The translations under genes and the position numbers were made by a program. A DNA stretch of 64,000 nt, taken from NCBI GenBank assembly GCA_018398765.1, contig JAHBMJ010001106.1, forward strand, positions 133,969 to 197,968, written 5' to 3'. Of this stretch, positions 1 to 14,800 are shown piece by piece (within the stretch, counting starts at the first letter, position 1; each line of letters opens with the position of its first letter). This stretch comes from Chromera velia (lineage: Eukaryota > Sar > Chromeraceae). Below the pieces are notes generated by a model. It worked only from the letters and a program-made list of their open reading frames with translations, was not told the origin of the DNA and did no database searches.

Positions 1-2
1 CT

Positions 3-3000
3 TCAGACGACGAGGGCCCGGGCTGGCTTTGGCCCGACGGCACTCCTGTGCCTCGATGGCACCCTCTGTACTTTGACAGATCTGTCCGGAAGGAGCCCAA
101 GGCCTTCTTCCCCTCCCCCTTTGCGGGGTGCGTCCTCGGATGGGCCCGGTGTGTCCCCGTGGACGAGGAACGGAAACTCGCTTTGCCGCCTGCAGAGAGA
201 GATGAGAAACTGGTGGGTTGATGTAGCCATCAAAGGGGGGCTGCATGATGAGGGGAAAGAAATGAGCCTGCAGAGATACAGTACAACTCAGTGAGGCAGC
301 TCGTCAGACAGATCTGTGGAGATATCCAAGCAATGTGATTTCTACGAGAAGAAACACAAGAAAAGAGGACAAAGCCCGTCGTTCGGAAAGCTGTGAGTCG
401 ATTTTTCTTTCTCTGTAGAAGTAAAGCAAGGATACCAAGTCGGCCCCTCCACTCACCCTGTCACCATTTATCGTTTGCTTTTCTCTTCCTTCGATCTGTC
501 TGTCCCCTCTCCTCTTCTCCAGGTGATCCGTGCTCTGAGCAGAGCCATTCGAGAGGAACGAGAGAAGCTCCTTGCAACGATGGCACCCGAGAACAGAGCA
601 GCCTTCCCAGAGACCCCGTCTGCCTTCATGAGTCACGCCTCCTTCCCGAACCCCCAGTCCGAACTGGCACCCACAGACCTGCCCTTGACCATGCACGGAG
701 GAGGGCAGGGGACCCTCTTCTCTGCCCACAAGGCCGAGCCTCCAGTTGAGGACTGGCCCGACACGGCAAGCCAGTTCAAGAGACTCGCACAGTTGGTGTC
801 CTTGAAGGAGAAGGCGGAGAGGAACCGGTCGTTCCTTCGTTTCTTCCTTGGCCCCTCTGCAGCCGAGAAGGCCCAGAAACAGGCGGAGAAGGAGATGGAA
901 GATCGGATCAAGAGGATGAAGGACAGAGAGAGAGAGATGAACAGGGCCCTTAGAAGCGGCCTTGCTGACGAGGGCCCGGTGCTCTTCGAGAGAGAGAACC
1001 CTGCGTATGTGCAGACTGTGTACCTCCATTGCGATTTTCTGCAGGTGAGAACAGAAAGTGGCTATAAACACATTTCGTTCCAAGTTCTTTGATTCTCGTT
1101 GCACTGTTCTGTCCTGTAGTTTCGTTCAGCTCTCTGTCTGGTCCGTCGGGTTCCAGCACTGACGATTTGTCTATCTGATGTTTTTGCAGACAGCTCTACT
1201 GTCAAGTTCACGATTCTTTTTTGTTCCCGGGAAGAAGAGGGCAATCGTTCTGCATTTCTTGTGTTGAGAGCGCGACCGCTGCACCATGTCATTCTTCCTT
1301 CCTTCCTTCCTTCCTTCCTTCCTTCTCTCTGTCCTTCCTTCCTTCCTGCAGGCCCGCAACTTGCCCCCGATGGACGACGATGGGCAGACAGACGCCACAT
1401 GGGAAATTCTGGTGGAGGACAACTCAGCCACACCCCTGCCGTCCCAAATCCCCAAGTCCTGCAACCCCACCTTCCTCCACAGATGCGCTATCCCCGTACA
1501 GCTGTACCTGCCCCCCTCCTCAGAGAGACGGGTGGTTACTGTGGGGTCTGTGCCTGAGTCCCCCCTCGTTGGGGCATCCGGGAAGGGAGGCGATCTCCCC
1601 TACCCCCTGCCTCCTCTGCTCCTGCAGATGAAGGACCGGGACCCTCTCATGTTCTCCTGTCAGTTGGCTGGTTGTTCTGCCTGCTGTTTTTTTTTTTTTT
1701 TTGCACATCTGTGTCAGCAATTGAGAAGCCCCACAGAATGAGATGCCTCTCTCTCTTTTGCTTTCTCTCAAGGTCAGTTATTCCCTTGGACCGTTGTCAT
1801 GCCCGATTGGGTAAAAGCGGAAATCCAAAGCTTCGTCTTTCCCACAGAGACGAGAATCTCCTGCAACTTCTAGTGGCTTATATTCTTTCTTCACTCAGCA
1901 GATTTGTGGTTTTGTGCTTTCACTGTCACCGTTCCGCCTCCTTCTCTTCTGCTGCTGTACCGGTTGATGATTGCAGCAATGCTCGGCAGAAGCGACGAGG
2001 AGGTGATCGGCACGGTGAGTTTGTCTGTCAGTAAGGGGGGGGTGGAAAGTCGGGTTTGACGCATTTGGTGTTGGTTGACGGGAATATCAGCCCCTTGCCT
2101 CCCCTCTCTTTATGATTCTCCGTCTCCCTGTCTCCCTGATTCTATTTTTGTCTACTACATCTGACTGCTTTTTTCATTTTTGCCCGCTCATTTTTTTCTG
2201 TCTTCAGTGATTATTTGGTTGGCTAACTATCTCTGTCCGTCTCCCCCCTCCCCCCGGTTCTGCCTGCAGTCTGTCGACTGGACCCCCCGAGTTCTCGACG
2301 AAGGGAAGGCCTTCGCTGATCTGGCAACTGCCCCTAGAGGCACCACCCGGCTGGTGAACAAGCAGCACACCCCCGTGTGGCACATCCTCACAACGGCAGT
2401 GGATGCCCCTGTGGGCCTACTGGAGGTAGAGAGACATCCCCAGTGGAAGAAAGAGCCGAGAGTTCTCTGTGCAACTGGCTGGTCCTGTCTACCCCCCCCT
2501 CCAGTCAGCCTGGAGAGTTTTAAGGGGAACGACCCGAATGAATCTCCAGCAGCGATGGAGACTCTTTCCATGGCTCTCAGACGTCATGTCACCCTTGTGG
2601 ATGAAGACGCAAAGAGGGTGCAGGAGAAGGAGCAGCTCTGGTGGCACGAGAGACGGGAGAATGAGAGGATTGAGAAGGGCATGAGGGTCGGGGTGGGTCC
2701 GGTGATCCCCGACTCCCCCGACGGTCTCCGTTATTTCCGATTCAAGGTCGACCTCCTGGCAGTGAGGAAGCCTCGAGGGACAGTTGTCTCGGCTGTTGAA
2801 AGAGAACGACCCACGTGAGTTGCTAGAGTTTGCAGAATCCCCCCGTGAATAAATTTCAGTCCAAAAGCCACTCTCAGTGCGGTCATTTGAGTGACTCTCT
2901 GTGCTGCGCAATGGATATGACGCACGTGAAGGGGCTCAAACGCGATCGAAATGCTGTGTTCGTTTGTTCATTGAGTAGCCCTTCTCTTTGAGGGGTTTTC

Positions 3001-5728
3001 CTTGGTTTGTTGTCTAAATTCACATTACTCTACCTCACTTCGCTGCAGACCCATTTCCAGTCTGACTCACTGCCGGTGTGTCTCTTAGCATCCTTTTCTC
3101 TGTATCCGTCTTCTCTCCTCCCGGTCTCTGTGCAGTCTCCAGATGTCCACCTGGGGTTCTACTGTTGACGTCTCCATCAGCGACCTGGGCCTGCCCGAGC
3201 AGCTGATCTTCAAGGGGGACCTGCCGTCTCGTGCAGTGTTCCAACCTATCAGAGACGCCGTGAAACTGGGGAACGTGCTCAGGTGCTCTTACATCAAGAG
3301 ACCCGCGCCTGTCAGCCCTCTGCTCCTCGACATGCGGAGGCTCTCGGGGGTGTTTGAGCTCTACAAGCAGCACGAGAGCGCACGGCACCTGATCAATGCC
3401 CGATTCGGTCCGAAGGTCCGGGTTCTCCTCGACCACATGCTCAAACGTCATGAGCACATGAAGAAGGGGGGCCGCAACAAGAGAAAGAGAAAAAACAGGG
3501 CCAGGGGTTCCAGGAGCGAGAGAAGGGGGGATGGAGGAGACGGGGAAGACGAAATGGAGGGATCCGATGAGGACATTGATGAGGAAAACCTGAGCCAAGA
3601 CCCTGGGCGTGCAGCCATCGAGGACTTTCTCGATGAGATCCACACGATGTTCACCCCCTTCGCGAGGGCAGCTAGCGAGTCTCTGAACATTCAGAGAGCC
3701 GCACTCCCACCTCCTGAGGCGCCACCGCGCGTAGTGCCCCTTGCGGGGGGTGCCGGTCCTGCTGCCGATGTTATCTCTAGACGCGGCGGTGATGTCGTGA
3801 GTCAGGGGGGCAGGAGGGAGTCGGAGTCTAGGGTTCCTGGACAGGCCGCAAAGTCTCACGTCTCGAAGGCAAAAGACGCCAGGAGCGTTGCTGCCAAGAC
3901 CCTTCGCAGGCTCTCTACGGGATCTGCAGCTGGACAGCAGAAGCAGGGGGGGAAGTACCACTCGGTCTGTGTGCCTGCCAAGTCGCCTTCTCCAGGGACG
4001 ATTATGGGTGTGCGGGTGGAGCTTCCGATTTTCTGCAGCCCCGATCTTCCTTACCTTCGACAGGCCGCACAGGGAGAGACGAAAACAAAAGAGCTTCAAC
4101 AGGTCCTGAAGGAATCCGGAGTTAAGGATGCTTCAACAGATTTGGATCTGTTTGGAGCAGCCGGTGTTGACTGGGAGGTTCTCCGTCACCATCTCCTGGG
4201 GGCGTCGGACAGACGCGGCAAGACCGCGAGGGCAAAAGCCGAAGCCATGGGCCCACAGCTGATGTGGGCAAAGGCCGGGCTTCTCCTTCCTGATATCACA
4301 TTCCGCATGAAGACCGACAGAGACGGTTGGATTTGGGGGACACTGAACAGAGACATGGCAACTCTTTCTCTGTCCCTCCAGCCGTTTCTTCGAGACCCGT
4401 CTGCCTTCGATCCTGTCTTCGTCCCCGCATCACCTGAGGAGGTTGCTATCATCTCTGCCTCCACTGGCATGGCAGCCTTGCCTACACCCATGGCCCCAAA
4501 GGAGATAGCTGGGGTTGGTGAGGTCAAGCCTCTTTTCCCCATGATTGAGAAACTTCTTGCTGACAGGAAGGAGACCGAGGAAGCCATTGTGTCTGCCCAC
4601 GCCACTGGTGTCACCCTCCCATTTGACGGCGGAATCATGGACCGGTCAAGGTGGGGGTTGGGTGGACCCTCACCCCCCCGCACCCTTCCGTCTCCCACTC
4701 GGCCCAAGTCCCTTCTGCCCGCTGCCAGATTCCCCAAAAGCGAGGCCGCCACCCCCGCACCCGGCTCGCCCAAGAGGAGGAACAGCGGGGACAGGGCGCC
4801 GCCGCAACTCCGTGTGTCGCCGCCACGCGTCACAGTTCTGGACCCTCCACCAGTACCCGCTGCAGGTGCTCTGTCTCCCCCCGAGGGTGCTGCAGGTGTG
4901 GGTCTTCTGAGCCCTCCCATGGCTGCCTTGCGAAAGCGCCAGCAGGACTTCCGAGCTCTCCAGATGCCACACCAAGACGACCCTCTACAGATGAACAGTC
5001 CGGGAAAGCAGACTGCGATTTCGTCTCTTGGACCCCCGATCTCCCAGAGGGTCCGGCTGGACGATGGCGTTTCGGTTGCCCCCTCTGCCCCTGCAGGGCC
5101 CCTGGGGGTCGGGGGCTTCGGTTTCGGAGGGCCGGGAGGAGACATGGGTCCGGGGGGCAGGGACGCAAACGCGGACAGATGGAAGCGACTGCTGGTGAAA
5201 CGATTCCCTGGGGTGTACGAGGTTGGTTGGTTGTCTCTTATTCCCTTCATTCCTTTTGTTGGTGCGTTGCCTGCATGTCCCTTCTTGCTCTGAGGTCTCC
5301 AGTGATGGTCATGGCGTTTTCTTTTGCTGGTTGATTAGAAGTCTGATGATGGCTTGAGCTCCTCGAGAGCAGTCTCTAGAGGTTGCTTTCAAGGGGCTGC
5401 TTGTGAGTATCTGAGCGTATGAATGCGAGTGTGTGTGTGAGTGTGCAGGTGAACATCGACATCTTCTCGGAGGTCGAGGGTGAACTGATCTACGACACCG
5501 ACGTCCATGTGAGTGTGTATGGAGGGGAAGGGGAGAGAGGCAAAAGGAAAGTGGCAGTATGCACCAATTATGTCGTAGTGTGGGCGTCGATCGTTTCTGG
5601 GATTTCTCGGAGAAGCGAGAGTCCCCCAGTTTTCCAGTTCCGTGTCTCTGCTTAATCAAGTCTCTTTTGCTCTCTGACGGTCTTCGTGCCTTGCTGTCTT
5701 TGATGTATGTGCTCTCTCTCTCTCTCTC

Positions 5729-5771
<43 letters not shown>

Positions 5772-8760
5772 ATGGGACGATTGATCAGAGACCACGACCT
5801 CTTCCACATCGTCGACGTTGGAGGCAGGATGGAGACCTTCTATCTGAATGCAGGAGATTATTTCCTCAACAACAGAGATGAGGCTCACGCACCGTTCGAA
5901 AACCCTATTCTCAGGTGAGTGAGTTAGTCGGCAATGTCTCTTCTTTTCCTTGTGGATAGGTATTTGGACTGCCTTGAATTCGAATGGTGAGAGAAGAGTA
6001 TCCAGGTCCATGGATTTTGATTTCTTGTATGTGACCTGTCGGTCCGTCTTCCCAGTTGCACCCTTCAGTAGTTCTTTTCAGGCCATACTGCGTGAGTTTT
6101 CAGCTGCAAGCTGTGCAACGGTGGCGCACTACCTGGCTGCACGCCGTTCTCCATCTACACTTCTCTCTCATTCGCGTTTGTTTCTCATTCCGTATTTGTT
6201 GTTTTCTTTCTTCTCTTCAGATGCAACCCCCATGATGACGGTACCTCATTCCCTCACGAGATCCCCGATGTCGACGTGGACGGTTCCGCCGCGGATATGC
6301 CCGTTGACAGGGAGAGCATGCAAGTGGGAGGGAGAGAACTGCAGAGTATGACGCCCTCTGTGTTTGCTGCCGAGCTAACTGGAGTGGATAGGGAGGAGGG
6401 ACAGGCACCTGACGGCACGGTGTACTCAGTCCAGACGCACAAGTGGGTATTTACCCCTGTCTATGTCTCTGATTTTTGCATTTGAGTGCTTAGTCGCTTC
6501 TTCAACGAGAAAGGCCGGTTTGATTATCTTCTTCCCGTATCAGATTTCCGGTCTCCCGATCTCTCCTTGTTTTGTCACGTGTAATGTTTCTCCTCCTTTC
6601 CTGTTGACATGTGTGTGTTCGTGTGCGCAGAAGCGGGAAGAAGCTGGTGTTGCACGGGCGTCGAGACGTCGAGTGGGAGAGGGAGAACATTCTGGTCGGA
6701 CACTCTCCCGGCAGGAGGACCCGGAGGTCTGGACGCGCCAACGAGTCAGTCAATCATAGCAGAAACAGAGAAGAACGAATCGAGCGGTTTTTGAGGGGAT
6801 ACGTGGGAGCGGGAAAGAAGCAGAGCAGAGAAACGCATACAAACAACCATTTTGCTCCATCTTTCCCCACTCATTTTTCTGCAGAGGCAAGGAGAGGGCT
6901 CCCCAGCCAACAGAGACTCTCGGCAACTTTCCTGCAATGGTCCCCACGACTCCCCAGGCTCGTGACGCACGGAGCTTCTTTCGGAGATTCCTGACGGCCT
7001 ACGAGGCTCCGGCAGCGTCTGCGAGAGGAGGGAGCGACGGGCCCCGTGTTCGCTTTGCGGATGCACAGGGTCGGGCGCCCCACGGCGTTGCTTCTCCGAC
7101 TGTGAGGAGTCCAGGGGCCTCTGTTGCCGGAGCTCCCGAACCCTCCCGGTTCACCTCAGGGGGAAGAGCGCAGTCAGGCTTCAGCGTGGCCCCTGCAGGA
7201 TTCCATCAGGCTCCCGTTACGGCACCTCCATCGATCCATGAGGAGAAGGTAGGGAGGGAGTCGATGGTCTGTTTTTCTTCCGTATTTTTCACTTCTGTGT
7301 TTCCTGCTGATCATGTCATGCTCTTTGACTTTAGCTCGGTCGTCCGTCATATTGCTTGTGCAATCGACACGGCCGTGTGTTTTTCTTTTGCCGCTTTGTT
7401 TTCGTTGCTCTTCCGTGACAAATAGTCAAGGCAGCAAGTTGAAGAGCTGGCTTTGGTTTGTCAGCCTTCTTTACATACCAGACTGACGGTATGAAAAACT
7501 ATCTTCTGCAGGCCCGTCAGCTGGCCCTTCCCTCTTCTGTCCTCCGACCTCTGGAGGTCACCCAACGTCTGGGGTTCTTCTCCTACGAATTCAACAGAGC
7601 CTTTGTCAGACCTCTCGGACACGTGATCTCAGACCAGTTCCCTGCCAGCAAAATCATCGCGCGCCTGCAGATGGTCAGCAGATCAAAGCAAGGACAGTGT
7701 ACGAATTTAGTGTCTCCTCGATTGGCATCTCGATTTGCATGGTCTTTGGAAAAAAGAATCGCCGAATGAGTCTTTTGCTTCTGCAGGCTGCAAACCCTTC
7801 CTACACCACGGATCCGTCAAGCGCTCAATCTCAACATGCCCATCTCGTCTGCCCAGCCAACGAGTCTGTAGTCACTTCTCTGACACAAAAGTCTGTGTCG
7901 GCATCCATCTATTGATTTGTGGACACACTTGTTCCTGTGTGTTCATCTCTTTCTCTGTCTTTTCGCATGTGTGGGTTGCTTGGTTGCAGGTCGTGAGGGA
8001 TCCCTCGGATCCCCGTCTCCAGAGAGAGACGTTCAACTTCGTCTGCCTGAAGGCTCGAGTGGACGGCCAGATCGTCTGGAGGTCCAACGCCAGAGACTTC
8101 CTGGCGGCGGGAGAGCCCATCTGTGTGATCAGGTGAGTGGGCATGCAGAGGGGGGGCCAGAGGGAGGATTCATTCACGGACTGAGTGGAGGTGCACTGGA
8201 GACGATGAGCTTTTGTAGGGTGTAGGGTGCGTGTCATTTGTTTGCTACTCTGCGTGCGAGGAGTACCGATGCACAACTCGACCTCAAAATAAACTGCAGA
8301 GATAGAAGCTCCGTTGTCGGTTCTCCCTTCCCTCATTCCCTTCCTCCCTCTGTCTGTGCAGGTCTGCCGAGGACCAGACTCTATACCCTGTTTTGGTTCC
8401 GTCTCTGGACCTCCGTCTGATGAGGGAGAATGGGTACTACGTGAGGAGAATGCTCACGAAGAGGTGGAAGGACGTCGAGAACAGAGCCATGGAGGCAGAG
8501 CAGATGAGACAGGAAATCCTCAGACAGAAGGTTAGTCTGCCAGGGAGGGAGGGAGGGAGGGAGAGCTGGAGGCATGCATGAGCGTGAGGTACTCTCTTCT
8601 CTTTGCGGGTCGGTTCCCCTTTGTGCGTTCTTATCTCTTTCGCTTTCTCTCTGGATGCCTGTCTGTGTGTCTATCCATGATCCATCAATTTAGTCCTGCT
8701 CTTGTATGTGTGTGTTTTGGTAGTGAATCGAAAAGTAGGCCAACAAAACTAGTCTGGAAT

Positions 8761-8797
<37 letters not shown>

Positions 8798-11788
8798 CTG
8801 TCTGCTATTCAGGGAGTGAGGCTCGCCCTGCGATCGGAGAAGAAGAAGGGCGCAAAGGCCCAAGTCCGAAACGAAAAGGAAAAGGAGATCAAATTGGACT
8901 TCAACTACGACAAGAGCTCTCAGACGCAAAAATTCGGCAAAGTACTGCAGGTCTGTTGCAGTTTCTCTGCTGCTATTCGTTCCTCGCACTCTTCTTCCAT
9001 TTTTGTATGGCTAATTCTCCTTCTCTCTCTTGGAGCTTTGGGATCCACACATGTAAGAACACAAGGGCTGCTCGTCTTTCTTCTGAAACTGAGCGAGACA
9101 CCGTTCACCTTCCATTCAGGATCGATTTGGGCACGCTTGTTTGACTTTCAGGGCCCCTCTTTTGCTTTTTTCCCCTTTCTCACTACTGGGATTCATCTGT
9201 TAGTTGTGCCTTCTGACCCGTGCACCTGTGTGAATATCTCATTTAGAAGGCCCCTCTTTTGCTTTTTCCCCCCTTCTCACTACTGGGATTCATCTGTTAG
9301 TTGTGCCTTCTGACCCGTGCACCTGTGTGAATATCTCATTTAGAAGAAACAAAAAATCACGCGACAGCATCATTCTTTGCATTGGGCGCACGAAGCTCCT
9401 TTTCCTTTCTTTCTCTTGTCCTTCCTTCTTTTTCTGCCTGCAGGAGTTGTTCGTTGGAAGCGAGGCAGTGGATGGGCATGACCTGCCAATCCCCGTGAGG
9501 AGGGGCCAATTCGTGCTCAGACTGCAGAGACTGCCCAACCGCCAGTTCATGGACAGGCCCCACAGCGGCCCTTTCGTTGGACGGGGGGCGGCGTCTCTGC
9601 TCTTCCCTGCGACGCTCTCGCAGGCTGCGGCTCTGGAGGGCAACGCTGACTCGAGTGAGGTCGGGATCAGCTGGTTTGATGCGATGGGGGTCGAGAGGGT
9701 GATCAACCTCCGGCATTGCCTCGAATGGGGCGGGTCGAAGGGACGAGAGGAGAAGGGAACCTTGAAGGCTGCCGTTGCGGTGTCTTCATACACGCCCAGG
9801 GAGTTCGGGGCGGAGGTGCGTAGACGTGCACGGGTGCTCCGAGCAGCCGAACTGCACTGTTTGAGGGAGAAGGGAGAGGAGGAGGAGTTGGAGGGTGGGG
9901 AGGTGCAGAGAGAGGAGAAGGACGAGGAGAGAATTGAAGAGTTGGAGCTGGAGGTCGTCACCCGAATGAAGGAGGGGGGCCCTAGGGCTGCGTCTCTCTC
10001 TGTTCGATCTTTCGATCCTCTGGACATCATGGAGAGGCACGAGGAGGAAGGAGCAGTATGGCACTGTCCCCTTGACCGCCTCTGGATTCCAGAGAAGATC
10101 CGCGTGTTTGTTTACGTCCTCACGCTGTCCGAGTTGACGACACACCAGGGCCCCGTGGAAGAGATGAAGTTCGAGAAGGAGGACGAACTGTGTTTGAAGG
10201 TCTCCCTTGGGAACGCAGAGGAATTGAACCGGAGTCCCCTGAAGATGAACAAGTGAGTGAGGCAGAGAAGGATGGATCTCGGTTTTTGTTTTTGGTAGGG
10301 ACACTTTCCTGGCAAATTTTTTCTTTCCCTCTCTCGTTCTTACTTTGCAAACCCGTCCAAAATAAAGCCAGGAATGTTATTCCGCAAGCCAAGATACCTC
10401 TGTCGCTGTCTGTGTGCAGATCCCTCTCCTCCCGCCCTGGTCACTGGAACGTCTACGAGCAGTACTTGTTCGAGATCTCTGTGCCTGGAGAGGCTTTGTT
10501 GAGGTTTGACGTCTGTCAGGGAGAGAACAACAAGGAGGGGCAGCTAGGGTTCCTCGAGGTCGACCTCGAGGACAGGTGGCTCGCCCTCAAGAAGGGACAG
10601 CAGACCGTCAAGCCGCAGGAAAGGTCAGCGAACAGCAGAACACTCTGACAAATGAGTTGACGTCAATGCGTTTTGATCTGCAACACGAGTCGCGTGCCAG
10701 ATGTGCCTTCTGCATTTATGGAAGAGGCAGAAAGATAAGTCACGTCCTGATGCCTATTGAGGCAAGCACCTTTTGTGTGAGTTCTCCTTCATCTTTCATT
10801 TCTGAGCATGACTCTGCAATAGGGCGGGCCAAAGAGAACTCCAAAAGAAAGAGGCGCAAGCCCTGACTGTGTGCCTGACTTTCTGTCTGTCTTTCTGTCT
10901 GTCTATGCAGGGGCGAGGGACTCCTCCTTCCTCCCATTTGCTCCTCACCCATCGAGACCCAACCCCTCAGAAAGAGAACGTACGGCGCCAGAACTCCCCA
11001 AGAGGCAGTCATCTCGACTGCAGGGCCCTCTGTGACCAACAAGGAGGTTGGTCTTCTAACTGTTTTTTTTTGTGTGGAAGAAATGTGAAAGTCATATGTT
11101 TGTGTGAGCGTTTGACCACGTAAGGACGTTTGGGGAGGGTGTTGTTCAGTCTGTCGCAAGGGAGGGCATAGGTCGAGGATGAGGCTGGGTCCTCCTGACG
11201 CAGCGGGGGCAAGAGAAGAGTCAGACAAAGCACCACGGTTGATGCCTTTATGAGTAATCCGTCTGCCTGTCTTGCTGGCTATCCTTGTTTTCCCAGACCC
11301 TTTTCTGATTTGCGTTCTGCGTTTCCCCCCCCCCGATGCGTGGATGCAGGCTCCCTTTGTGGAGAGCGGGTGGATTCGTTTCTTCGTGGACATGGTGCCT
11401 GATGAGGGGTGGGACGCTCGGGAGAACCAGAAACTGGCAGTGACCAAGAAGGGCAAGAAGAAGGGGAAGGGAAAGTCAAGAGATGGACAGAGCTCTGTCG
11501 GTACGGCAATGACAGGAAAGGGAGCGGGGGCCGGAATCTCTCCTGTCAGTTCTCTCTCTTCCTCTGTCTGTCTCTCCCTCTCCCTCTCCCTCTCTCTGTC
11601 CCTCTCTCTCTCCTCTCTCTCTCTCTCTTCTCTCTCTCTTCTCTCTCTCTTCTCTCTCTCTCTCCCTCTCCCCCCCTCTCTCTCTCTCCCGCTCTCCCTC
11701 TCCCTCTCCCTCTCCCTCTCTCTCTTTTCTCTCTCTCTCTCCCTCTCCCCCCCCCTCTCTCTCTCCCGCTCTCCCTCTCCCTCTCCCT

Positions 11789-11841
<53 letters not shown>

Positions 11842-14800
11842 TGGGTGGGTGGGTGTGGGTGTGAGTGAGTGAATGCGCATGCGTGTCGGGTTTCAGGGAG
11901 TTCTCCTCTCCTGTTCCCCGCCCCTCCTGAAGAATCCTTGACAGGAAGTCTTGGGTCCGTCTGGACATTCCTCAAGCATCGTTCCTTCTATCTCCTTTTG
12001 TTGGACGGTGTCTGCATGGACTCAGTGCTGGGGTTTTCCACGACGCTCTCTCCGCCTGTTGGAGGGATGTCTTCTGCCCCCTGCATGTGTCTGCCTGATG
12101 CTTGGGTTCTTTTCTGAGTGCAGTCGGAGAAGCTCTACTACGAGCGGCTGACGGAGAGCCTCCTGTACGACGAGATTCCTGTGGAGATCGTCACAGGAGA
12201 CAAGTGAGTGAGTGGGTGAGAGAGTGAGCAAGAAAAGAACAGCAACTTTCGTGTGTGAATTGCACTTTTTTATTTCTTTTTGAAAGAGTTTCTCGACGCC
12301 CCTTACTGTCTCTATCCCGTGATGTCCATTTTACTGGGTTTCTGTGCACCATTATGGCGCTGTCCTCTGACCGTTCCTTTCGCAGGATGTACGAGCTCCG
12401 TGCGGTGTGCTGGGACGTGACCAACGTGACGGTGTTCAAGGACGCGGTGAGAAGACGCAATGATCTGACTGTGGAGCTGACACTGCGAGTGAGTAAGTGC
12501 TTTGTTTCTTGTCTTCTTCCTTTCTTACAACTGATGTTTTTTTTTTTTCTTTTCGCTGGGACCTCTGTCTCTTCCTTTCTGTCGGGCTGTTGCAAGGCTT
12601 GTTTTGCCCCTTTGTTTCTCTAGGGAGGATTGGGGTTACTAATCCAATGTTGATACGGAAGCTGAGTCCTTCGTCGTCTATCATCATTGTGACAATCATT
12701 TCCATGTATTCCCTCTGATTGAGCACGTGCAGGTGACCGACGAGATGGGTCGAGTGACCATGCTCACAGAACGCACGGACACGCACAACTTTGCGTGCAC
12801 TGAGGCCTCCTTCAACTGGAGATTCCTCTTCCCCGTCTCCCTCCCGTCCTCCCACGTCGCTCTGGAGTGCAAACTCATCGACGTCGACAAGTCAGTCAGC
12901 TGCCTGGAAGCAGAAGGGGAAGGAGGCCATGATCACAGTCTCGATTCCAGAAGACATTTGTTTCTATCCCTCACAGTTCTCTTGTTTGCTTAAGACCTGT
13001 CTGAAATAGAGGCATTCCTTCATACAAGCAATGCTGTGAGACTTTCTCTTCTCCCCCAGCGAGCATTGCAATTACTTGTCTGCTTTGAATGTTTTTTCTG
13101 TTTATACCATCGATCGTTTCAGAGCTGCAAGCCAACGAGTCACTCATTCGTCTCTTTTTTCGCCTCGCAGACTCCCTTTTGAATCTTGTTTTCTTCACTT
13201 TTGTCTCCTCAACAGCAATTCTGCATTCCTTTTCGACTCAGGCTGGGAACTGACGAGCTCATCTACCCCCCAGAGGTCGTGGAGTTGGATCACGTCTGCC
13301 GTCTAGCCACTGTCCAGGCAAACAAGGCAGCCGTCTCCCAGTCTCTAGGGGCGAGGGCACTAGAGGAAACCACAGAGGAACTGCTGCCCTACCTGCCATT
13401 CGCTGTCCGGTTCTCTCCTCCTCCCAATACTCCCCTCGATCTGGGAAGCGTCGGCGCGTGCTTCCGAACTTTCTGGTCAGTCGGGTGCAGTGCTGGTGGT
13501 GGAATTTTTCCTTCCGCACCTGTGATTCGTCTATTAGTGTTTCTCTCCCCAGACTTCTTTGCTCTGTGGGACTGTCCTGAGTCGGTTCCCAACTCGTCTT
13601 CTTGCCTCCACACACCAGCGAAGACGCCACTCATAATGGTCTTGTCTCATTTGTCTTCCTGTTGCTTGCAGGTGTGTGCTTCGAGAGTTCTTCTGCTGCT
13701 GCTTCGAGTCGTGCTTCGACGACATCGATGCCAAACTGCAGACGCAGCATCAGGGTCAGTCGGTCAGTATACGACAAGACGGTAAAAAGAAGGAAGGAGC
13801 AGAGATGGCAGGCAAAGAGAGGAAGAGCAAGGCAGCGATCGCGCCGTTGAAGTGGGCGGAAGATTTGTTCTGTCAGACGCCTTCGTTACAGCTGCAGTCG
13901 CCTCGATCGCATGCTGACCCTGCTTGCGTCCTCTGACAAAGAGCTTTCTGAGAAAGCTGCTGGTATCGCCTTCCAGCCCTTCTTGCTACTGTCTGTCGTT
14001 CTTTCATTTGACGGATTGCAACCTCTCTCTCTTGAATCACCCCTCCACTGACTTGAGGGTTCGTGGATGCATAGCACGTCCCAGCATACCGGCTGTTAGT
14101 TCGCGCGGTATCCACTGACTGACTGACTGACTGACTCGAATGAATGAATGAAGGAAGGAAGGAACTAACGGACGAACGAACGAACGAACGAACGAACGAA
14201 GGAAGGAAGGAAGGAAGGAAGGAAGGAAGGAATGAATGAATGAATGAATGAACGAACGAACGAATGAATGAATGAATGAATGAATGAATGAGTGCAGAGG
14301 ACCTGGAAGCAAATCCGGATGTGCCGCAGATCGATGACATGGAAGACGAGGTGAGAGAGTGAGAGGTAGAGAGCCAAAAAGAGAGAACGAGACGGTTGTG
14401 GTTGTGCAGACGTCTGCGAAGCAAAAAGCACGGAAACCGAGGATCCGGCAGTGACCGTGGACGAGCGACGTGGACGACAGTCGGGTGCTGAATCCGCTCT
14501 TCTTGTCCTTCCTCTTTCCTCTCCTCTCTTCTTTTCTCCTCTGATCTCCTCTCCTCTCCTCTCCTCTTGTCTCCTCAATCCCCTTTGTGGCCTCCTTTTG
14601 TTTTCTGCAGAAGAAGAGACAGCGCAAGAAGGAGGAAAAGAAGCGCTGGTGGACAGTGTCAGTCACTGGGGTCTGCTTCCATTCCAGTTTTGACGTTTCT
14701 TTTTCTTCGCAAAGGATTGCACGTTTCACAGAAGCTTGAAGAAGGGAAGAAAGGGAGGACTGCGTGCGGATGTCGAGCTTTTTTTCGAACTGTGTATTTT

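Noticed and set aside
11476-11975. Long open frames on both strands through the CT-rich tract
   Set aside because: They are Ser/Leu or Arg/Glu repeats forced by the microsatellite and lie in a ferlin intron.
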